A stretch of 64,000 nucleotides of DNA, from the NCBI RefSeq assembly GCF_000145215.1, contig NC_014392.1:1000001-1064000 (forward strand). The letters are read 5' to 3'. The position numbers were made by a program, and so were the translations under genes. A model generated the notes under the pieces. The model searched no databases and was not told where the DNA came from. It saw only the letters and a program-made list of their open reading frames with translations. Source of the stretch: Caldicellulosiruptor obsidiansis OB47. Lineage in GTDB: Bacteria; Bacillota; Thermoanaerobacteria; Caldicellulosiruptorales; Caldicellulosiruptoraceae. This document shows, in pieces, positions 58,685 to 64,000 of the stretch. Position 1 is the first letter of the stretch; each line of letters opens with the position of its first letter.

Positions 58685-59491
58685 TTGGTCGATAAAAAAA
58701 TTGCATATGAAAAACTTGGAAGGCTAAAAGAAATTATAAAGGGCTATGAAAGTGTGCTTGTTGCGTTTTCGGGGGGAGTTGACTCTACATTTTTGTTAAA
58801 GGTTTCGTTTGATGTTTTGGGCGACAAAGTCATCGCAGTATTTTCAAGTTCAGTTTTGAGTCCGCAAAGGGAAAAGGAAGATGCAGAAAAAATTGCAAAA
58901 GATATTGGTGCAAAACTGATTGTTATAGAGAGAGATGTTTTTTCAAACGGTGATTTTATGAAAAATGATAGACTCAGATGCTATTATTGTAAGAAAGATT
59001 TAGTAAAAAGATTAAAAGTATTGAAAGAAGAATTAAATCTAAACGAAATAGTTGAAGGTTCAAATATAGATGACCTTCAGGATTTCAGGCCTGGAAGAAA
59101 AGCACTTGAGGAAGAAGGTATCAAAAGCCCCCTGTTTGAAGCAGGACTAACAAAAGAGGAGATAAGGTATTTGTCGAAAGAGTTTGGGCTTTCCACATAT
59201 CAAAAACATTCTTCTGCATGTTTGGTTACAAGAATTCCATATGGTGATGAAATTACATTGGAAAAACTTCAAATGATAGAAAAGGCGGAAGATTATTTGG
59301 TTCAAAAAGGATTTTCACAGGTGAGAGTAAGACATCACGGAGCTGTTGCGCGAATTGAGGTTGCAAAAGAGGAACTTTCAAAATTTTTCGACACAAAACT
59401 ACTTGATGAAGTTTCAAACGTTTTGAAAGCTTTGGGATTTAAGTATGTGACGCTTGACCTTTCTGGTTACAGGACAGGAAGCATGAACTGA
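58685..59491 (+). CDS. larE: LarE: ATP-dependent sacrificial sulfur transferase
   Basis: Adds sulfur to the pyridinium cofactor in nickel-pincer nucleotide synthesis. 268 aa. PP-loop AFSGGVDST at 28-36; CYYCKKDL near residue 100; Cys179 in HSSACLVTRI corresponds to the sacrificial cysteine (Cys176) of Lactobacillus plantarum LarE. The start is a TTG with AAGGCGGGG upstream. Followed by larB and larC. Confidence 0.94.
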   Translation: MVDKKIAYEKLGRLKEIIKGYESVLVAFSGGVDSTFLLKVSFDVLGDKVIAVFSSSVLSPQREKEDAEKIAKDIGAKLIVIERDVFSNGDFMKNDRLRCYYCKKDLVKRLKVLKEELNLNEIVEGSNIDDLQDFRPGRKALEEEGIKSPLFEAGLTKEEIRYLSKEFGLSTYQKHSSACLVTRIPYGDEITLEKLQMIEKAEDYLVQKGFSQVRVRHHGAVARIEVAKEELSKFFDTKLLDEVSNVLKALGFKYVTLDLSGYRTGSMN

Positions 59492-59518
59492 TTTGACACG
59501 AAAGGAAGAAGGTAGAAA

Positions 59519-60280
59519 ATGGATGTAAGAAGAATACTTGAGAATGTCAAAGAGGGCAAAATTTCGGTTGACGAGGCACTGAAAGTTTTTGCCAAGATGC
59601 CGTTTGAAGACATTGACTTTGCAAAGATTGACCATCACCGCAAGCTCAGACAGGGTATGTCTGAGGTCATCTTTTGTGAAGGGAAGACAAAAGAGCAGGT
59701 TTTAAAGATTTTTGGGAGGATGATTGAAAGAGGAGAAGTAAACATTATTGGCACAAGGGCAAGCAGAGAGCAGTATGAATACTTGAGAGAACATCTAAAA
59801 GATGATGTGGTATATTATGAAACAGGTAAAATTATCTGTGCAAAGAGGGTTGAGATTATCAAAAATCCGAAAGGACACGTTGCTGTTGTGTCTGCTGGAA
59901 CTGCCGATTTAAAAGTGGCGGAAGAAGCAGCTATAGTTTTAGAGATTTTAGGGAACAATGTAAAGAGAATGTACGATGTTGGTGTTGCAGGAATACACAG
60001 ACTGTTTGCCCATCTTGAAGAGATTCAGTCAGCCAACGCAGTTGTTGCAGTTGCCGGTATGGAAGGTGCACTTGCGTCAGTTGTTGCTGGGCTTGTTTCA
60101 AAACCTGTTATTGCTGTTCCAACATCTGTTGGTTATGGCGCAAATTTTAAGGGGCTTTCAGCCCTTCTTACCATGCTAAACTCGTGTGCAAACGGTGTTT
60201 GTGTGGTCAATATTGACAATGGATTTGGTGCAGCCATTGTTGCACATATGATAAACTCACTTGCAAATCAGAACTTGTAA
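59519..60280 (+). CDS. larB: LarB: NaAD carboxylase/hydrolase
   Basis: Carboxylates nicotinic acid adenine dinucleotide, first step to the nickel-pincer nucleotide. 253 aa. The C-terminal half is PurE-like: VVSAGTADLKVAEEAA, YDVGVAGIHRL, AVAGMEGALASVVAGL, PVIAVPTSVGYGA. 28 bp after larE, with GAAGGAAGAAGG upstream of the ATG. Confidence 0.95.
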   Translation: MDVRRILENVKEGKISVDEALKVFAKMPFEDIDFAKIDHHRKLRQGMSEVIFCEGKTKEQVLKIFGRMIERGEVNIIGTRASREQYEYLREHLKDDVVYYETGKIICAKRVEIIKNPKGHVAVVSAGTADLKVAEEAAIVLEILGNNVKRMYDVGVAGIHRLFAHLEEIQSANAVVAVAGMEGALASVVAGLVSKPVIAVPTSVGYGANFKGLSALLTMLNSCANGVCVVNIDNGFGAAIVAHMINSLANQNL

Positions 60281-60310
60281 AGAGGGAAGAAAAAGAGGAG
60301 GATAAATTTT

Positions 60311-61431
60311 ATGATTCTCTATTTTGATGCAATTTCAGGTGTTGCAGGTGATATGCTTGTTGCATCACTGATTGATTGCGGAGTTGATTTTGAATATATA
60401 AAATCAAATATTTCACTTTTAAAGCTTAACGTAGAGCTTTCTGTTGAGGAGAAGTTTGTAAATGGTATTAAGGCAAAAAGGTTTATAGTAAATACTAATT
60501 CACATAGCCATGAACATCACAGCGATAGCACCCATCATCACAGAACTTTTAAAGATATAAAAAAGATGCTGATAGAAAGCTCTTTGCCAGAGACTGTAAA
60601 AGAGATGTCGATAAAAATATTTGAGAAGATAGCTTTAGCAGAAGCAAAAGTTCATGGTAAAGAAATGGAAGATGTTTCTTTCCACGAAGTTGGAGCAGAT
60701 GATTCAATAGTTGATATTGTTGCATTTTCTCTTTGCATAGAGTATTTAAAACCAGAAAAGATAATCTTTTCACCTCTTTGTGACGGCAGAGGATTTACAA
60801 AATCAATGCACGGCATTATTCCCGTGCCAGCACCAGCTGTTTTAGAGATTGCAAGGCAAAATAGCATTCCAATTTCTACAAATGATATTGAATCTGAGCT
60901 TATAACTCCAACAGGCATTGGGATTGCAGCAGCAGTGGCAAGCTCCTTTTCTCAAATGCCAAATATAACCATCGAAAAGATTGGGTATGGGGCAGGAACA
61001 AAAGAACTTCCTATTCCTAATGTTGTGAGAGCTATAGTTGGAAAAAAAAACTGAATTTTGATGGTGATTATTTTGAGATATTTGCAAACATTGATGATAT
61101 GACAGGTGAGCATCTTTCGCTTGCACTTGAGAAGATAATGCAAAGCGGAGCTTTGGATGTCTATTTTACTCCAATTTATATGAAAAAAGGTAGACCTGCT
61201 TACAAGATTGGAGTAATTACAAAAGCAAAGAACTTTGATAATGTTGTCTATGCAATCTTTCGCTGGACATCTACGATTGGTGTGAGATTTGTAAAAATGC
61301 AGAGAATAGAGATGGAAAGATATGAAAAGATAATTCAAGACAACCCTGAACTAAGATTAAAGATAAGCTCTTACGAAGATATTAAAAGAATCAAATTAGA
61401 ATTTGAAGATATTAAAAAGTTAACTGAATAA
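60311..61431 (+). CDS. larC: LarC: nickel insertion protein, two frames needing a -1 shift
   Basis: CTP-dependent nickel insertase for the pincer cofactor. The first frame (248 codons) starts ILYFDAISGVAGDML, has a His-rich metal-binding stretch (HSHEHHSDSTHHHR near residue 66), and ends GKKN at 61054. The second, in the -1 frame, reads NFDGDYFEIFANIDDMTGEHL to 61431 and is the LarC2 domain; it has no start codon with a ribosome binding site. The junction is nine A at 61042-61050 followed by C, i.e. the slippery heptamer A-AAA-AAC immediately before TGA. L. plantarum makes LarC by frameshifting between larC1 and larC2, so the same is likely. A tenth A would also fuse the frames. Confidence 0.9.
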
Positions 61432-61433
61432 AA

Positions 61434-61478
61434 AAGGGGCAATCCAAAAGAGCAGAGTTGGAAAGCCCCTTTTTTGTT
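61434..61478. terminator. Bidirectional terminator between larC and ychF
   Basis: AAAAAAGGGGC ... GCCCCTTTTTT: a GGGGC/GCCCC stem flanked by A-run and T-run, with an inner region AATCC / GGA. It can serve both converging genes. Confidence 0.85.
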
Positions 61479-61485
61479 GAGCTTT

Positions 61486-62574
61486 TTAAACATTGAACCT
61501 GAATATTACCACATCACCATCTTGCATGACATAATCTTTTCCTTCTGACCTGACAAGCCCTTTTTCTTTTGCCTGGGCAAAACCGCCACACTCTACCAGC
61601 ACTTCAAACGGTACAACTTCAGCTCTTATAAATCCTTTTTCGAAATCACTGTGGATTTTACCAGCTGCCTGTGGCGCTTTTGTACCTTTTTTGATAGTCC
61701 ATGCTCTTACTTCTTTTTCACCAGCTGTCAAAAACGAAATCAGCCCTAACAGTTTATATCCTGCTTGAATTAAATTGTCAAGTCCAGATTTTTCAATTCC
61801 GAGTTCTTTTAAGAATTCCTTTTTTTCTTCATCTGGCAACGCAGCAATTTCTTCTTCAATTTTAGCGCAGATAACAATTACTTCTGACCCTTCTTCTGCT
61901 GCAATTTCCTTTATTATTTTTACATATTCGTTTTCTTTTCCAATATCATTTTCAGAGATGTTTGCTGCATAGATTGTGGGTTTGAATGTAAGAAGGTTCA
62001 AAGAGTTTACAAATTTCAAATCATCTTCATCATCGAATTTGAGCGTTCTTGCCATTTTGCCACTTTCCAATGTAGAATAAATCTTTTCCATGATTTCAAC
62101 TTCATGTGCTGCTTCTTTGTTGTTTTTTGCAAGTTTTCTTGTCTTGTCAAGCCTTCTTTCCAGCATTTCCATATCGGCAAATATTAACTCTAAATTGATT
62201 GTTTCAATATCTCTTCTTGGGTTCACGCTTCCTTCCACGTGGACTATATCAGTATCATCAAAACAGCGAACAACATGAACAATTGCGTCAACCTCTCTTA
62301 TATGAGACAAAAACTTATTGCCAAGGCCTTCACCTTTACTTGCACCTTTTACAAGTCCTGCAATGTCAACAAATTCAATAAAAGCAGGTGTAACCTTTTC
62401 AGGATTATATATTCTGGCAAGTATATCTAATCTTTCATCAGGTACTGCAACGACACCAACGTTGGGTTCAATTGTACAAAACGGATAATTTGCAGCTTCT
62501 GCACCTGCTTTTGTTATTGCATTGAACAGAGTGCTTTTGCCTACATTAGGAAGTCCAACAATACCAAGTCGCAT
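61486..62574 (-). CDS. ychF: Redox-regulated ATPase YchF
   Basis: Obg-like ATPase of 362 aa. N-terminal G domain with P-loop GLPNVGKST at 5-13, DIAGLVKGAS, and the NAxx-type motif replacing NKxD (FKPTIYAANIS), which explains ATP preference; then a coiled coil and the C-terminal TGS domain (FNV end). It is linked to ribosomes and stress responses in other bacteria. Monocistronic. Confidence 0.96.
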   Translation of the reverse strand: MRLGIVGLPNVGKSTLFNAITKAGAEAANYPFCTIEPNVGVVAVPDERLDILARIYNPEKVTPAFIEFVDIAGLVKGASKGEGLGNKFLSHIREVDAIVHVVRCFDDTDIVHVEGSVNPRRDIETINLELIFADMEMLERRLDKTRKLAKNNKEAAHEVEIMEKIYSTLESGKMARTLKFDDEDDLKFVNSLNLLTFKPTIYAANISENDIGKENEYVKIIKEIAAEEGSEVIVICAKIEEEIAALPDEEKKEFLKELGIEKSGLDNLIQAGYKLLGLISFLTAGEKEVRAWTIKKGTKAPQAAGKIHSDFEKGFIRAEVVPFEVLVECGGFAQAKEKGLVRSEGKDYVMQDGDVVIFRFNV

Positions 62575-62663
62575 TTTTCTTTTTTGCCCCCTATGAAAAT
62601 CTTTTGTTTTTTACAAATAAACAGTATAGAATAATTTTTGTCAAAAATCAATTTAGATATTGT

Positions 62664-62720
62664 GCAAAATAAAAACACCACCCTGTAAATAAACTTTAAC
62701 ACTTTTTTAAGGTGGTGTTC
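62664..62720 (-). terminator. Terminator of the small minus-strand gene
   Basis: On the minus strand ACACCACC and GGTGGTGT form the stem around a long loop of about 30 nt, followed by TTTTATTTT. The loop itself may fold further (AAAAAAGTGTTAAAG). Confidence 0.6.
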
Positions 62721-62735
62721 ATATAGTTAAAAAAG

Positions 62736-62894
62736 TTAATCTTTTTTAAGTTTTTTGCCGATTATCATTCCAATTATCATACCCTTGAAAAGTCCTGTAA
62801 GATAAGAGCCGAGCATACACAGCATATTCTTTTTTGCCTTGAGCATGTGGAATTTAGCCCTTTGAGGATTATATAGCTTTCTTTTTCTGACCAT
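62736..62894 (-). CDS. Small basic protein with a C-terminal membrane helix
   Basis: 52 aa from the ATG at 62894, which has GGGGGAGAT seven bases upstream. MVRKRKLYNPQRAKFHMLKAKK is very basic; the end (LTGLFKGMIIGMIIGKKLKKD) resembles the short glycine-containing anchor of YtxH-like proteins. A longer frame from 62957 overlaps the upstream gene end and lacks a site. Function is unknown. Confidence 0.6.
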   Translation of the reverse strand: MVRKRKLYNPQRAKFHMLKAKKNMLCMLGSYLTGLFKGMIIGMIIGKKLKKD

Positions 62895-62943
62895 TTTTAA
62901 TCTCCCCCTCATTACTATTAATTTGTACAAATCAAGAGGGGGA

Positions 62944-63600
62944 TTATACATTATCATATTCTCTATATTTTTGCAAATTCATTAGCACTTTTTGCACATA
63001 GTTTACAGTTTCATCAAAAGGTGGAATTCCACCAAACTTTAAAACATTTGCTGGACCTGCATTGTAAGCTGCCAGAGCAAGTTCAATGTTACCATCGAAT
63101 TGTTCAATCTTTTCCTTCAAATATCTTATACCACCATCTAAGTTTTCAATAGGGTCATATGGATTTACACCAAGAGATTTTGCGGTTTGAGGCATAAGCT
63201 GCATAAGACCAATTGCGCCAGCCTTAGAGACTGCATCTTGGCGAAAACCTGATTCTGCTTCGATAACACTTAAAACCAGGCTTGGCAAAACTCCATATTG
63301 TTTTGCCTTTTGTGTTGCAATAAGTATTATATCATCTTTGCTCAAATTATTAATTGAATTTCTAAAAGAATAACTTGAACTTTTCAGATTATAACTGTTC
63401 TGGATTCTAATATTTGAAACTTGCAAAGAAGCTCCAGAAATAGGTATATTACTTTCTACATTAGTTGTTTGAATAGCATTTTCAAAACTTTGGGCAAAAA
63501 TTTCCTTGAAATTCTGAGGGAGGTTAGTTTTGTTTGACATTCGTTGTGCTATTTGTGAAAATTTCTGTGCAATTAAATCCTGAACGTTATAAATTGTCAT
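62944..63600 (-). CDS. Lytic transglycosylase (SLT domain)
   Basis: 218 aa. The C-terminal part (about 90-205) is a complete SLT domain: catalytic glutamate in [42 protein letters not shown] and [11 protein letters not shown]. The N-terminal 85 residues are low complexity without a clear signal peptide, similar to the flagellum-associated YjbJ-like enzymes exported by other routes. It would cleave peptidoglycan glycan strands. Confidence 0.9.
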   Translation of the reverse strand: MTIYNVQDLIAQKFSQIAQRMSNKTNLPQNFKEIFAQSFENAIQTTNVESNIPISGASLQVSNIRIQNSYNLKSSSYSFRNSINNLSKDDIILIATQKAKQYGVLPSLVLSVIEAESGFRQDAVSKAGAIGLMQLMPQTAKSLGVNPYDPIENLDGGIRYLKEKIEQFDGNIELALAAYNAGPANVLKFGGIPPFDETVNYVQKVLMNLQKYREYDNV

Positions 63601-63637
63601 AACAAAATCCCCTCATGTAATTTTATTTTTAAAAACT

Positions 63638-63892
63638 TTAGCATTCAAGATTCATATATTGAAGTTTCACATGATCAAGCTGTTTTACATCATTTTCAAA
63701 TGCCTTTATCTCATCCTCTGTTGCCTGCATGTGCAAGATGATAAGTCCCTGGTTTGAACAGCTCTCACCTGCTTCATGAATTCCAAGTCTTGTTTTGATA
63801 ATACATCCATGTTTTGTTAAAATCTCCTGAAGTTTTGGAGCATCATGAAGTCTGTTATCAACTAAAATTGCAGCAATAAAAGTTTTACACAT
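63638..63892 (-). CDS. TM1266-like small regulator (ferredoxin-like/ACT-like fold)
   Basis: 84 aa from ATG 63892 with GGGAGGT upstream. IAAILVDNRLHDAPKLQEILTKHG, IKTRLGIHEAG and LIILHMQATEDEIKAFENDVKQLDHVKLQ match the layout of TM1266, a putative regulator often near [FeFe]-hydrogenase maturation genes. Its neighbour beyond the window edge would test this. A longer frame from 63976 has no ribosome binding site. Confidence 0.7.
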   Translation of the reverse strand: MCKTFIAAILVDNRLHDAPKLQEILTKHGCIIKTRLGIHEAGESCSNQGLIILHMQATEDEIKAFENDVKQLDHVKLQYMNLEC

Positions 63893-63914
63893 TTTAAAAA
63901 ACCTCCCTTTATTT

Positions 63915-64000
63915 TTATAATCGATATTTTGAAAGCTCTTCTTTAAACACGTTTGAAAGATTTTCAAGGTCAGCAACCTTGTTCAAGAGTTCTTTTATAC
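63915..64000 (-). CDS. C-terminal end of a gene cut by the window edge
   Basis: The last 27 codons (IKELLNKVADLENLSNVFKE and onwards, ending SKYRL) read openly on the minus strand into the window edge, with the stop 22 bp before the next start. The heptad pattern suggests a coiled coil. The family cannot be told from this fragment. Confidence 0.5.
   Translation of the reverse strand, partial: IKELLNKVADLENLSNVFKEELSKYRL

Overview
The window looks like chromosome of a low-GC, thermophilic, motile anaerobe of the Firmicutes, most likely Caldicellulosiruptor or a close relative. I infer this from the strongly A/T- and AAA/GAA-biased coding, Gram-positive ribosome binding sites (AAAGGAG, GGAGGT), many TTG and GTG starts, a comFC-yvyF-flgM-flgN-flgK-flgL-yviE-fliW-csrA-hag order as in Bacillus, a spoIIA operon, and a six-gene operon ordered like the Bacillus sigY operon. 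The genus is an inference; the phylum is well supported.

Layout. 1-2945: 3' part of an rRNA operon (23S, 5S). 3041-6225: minus-strand sigY-yxlCDEFG-like operon behind an ECF-type promoter. 6350-10266: a secreted protein, aroK, an endonuclease IV-like gene, aroQ and an M24 peptidase. 10277-16773: complete trpEGDCFBA operon behind a leader with two arrays of (G/T)AG triplets and a terminator/antiterminator pair, i.e. a TRAP-type attenuator. 16802-20497: a small minus-strand gene, ecfA1-ecfA2-ecfT-truA and tRNA-Val. 20564-23039: a DUF218 protein, tRNA-Gly and spoIIAA-spoIIAB-sigF. 23109-29094: comFC and the first half of the flagellar filament cluster. 29122-32469: an accessory insertion (an ATPase gene broken by an insertion sequence, then a broken nuclease-like gene). 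32493-41627: flagellin and its modification genes (two Maf-type glycosyltransferases, neuB, neuC, neuA, FliB methylase). 41633-44690: a second accessory patch (nuclease-like paralogue, IS remnant, second full IS copy in opposite orientation, broken DUF488 gene, lone nucleotidyltransferase). 44762-47742: flaG-fliD-fliS-fliT. 47724-49984: minus-strand DUF2442, MFS transporter and RNA 2',3'-phosphodiesterase. 50105-61478: proBA, mutS2, lepB, a DUF6106 protein, guaB, an aldose epimerase-like gene and the nickel-pincer cofactor genes larE-larB-larC. 61486-64000: minus-strand ychF, small proteins, a lytic transglycosylase and a TM1266-like regulator.

How parts work together. The flagellar block carries its own control circuit: sigma-28-type promoters precede flgM, hag and flaG; FlgM should hold the flagellar sigma factor; FliW and CsrA should control hag translation through a GGA hairpin and the Shine-Dalgarno site in the hag leader. 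Filament subunits can then be glycosylated by Maf enzymes using a nonulosonic acid made by NeuC-NeuB-NeuA and methylated by FliB. This modification module is bracketed by two nearly identical 1113-bp IS copies in inverted orientation and by two paralogous PD-(D/E)XK-like genes.

Several genes need a frame change to be read whole (flgN, the AAA ATPase, maf-2, larC, DUF488, one nuclease-like gene, both transposases). Four of these lack exactly one A in a poly(A) tract, so sequencing error, slippage or real decay must be told apart. No CRISPR array or prophage was seen.
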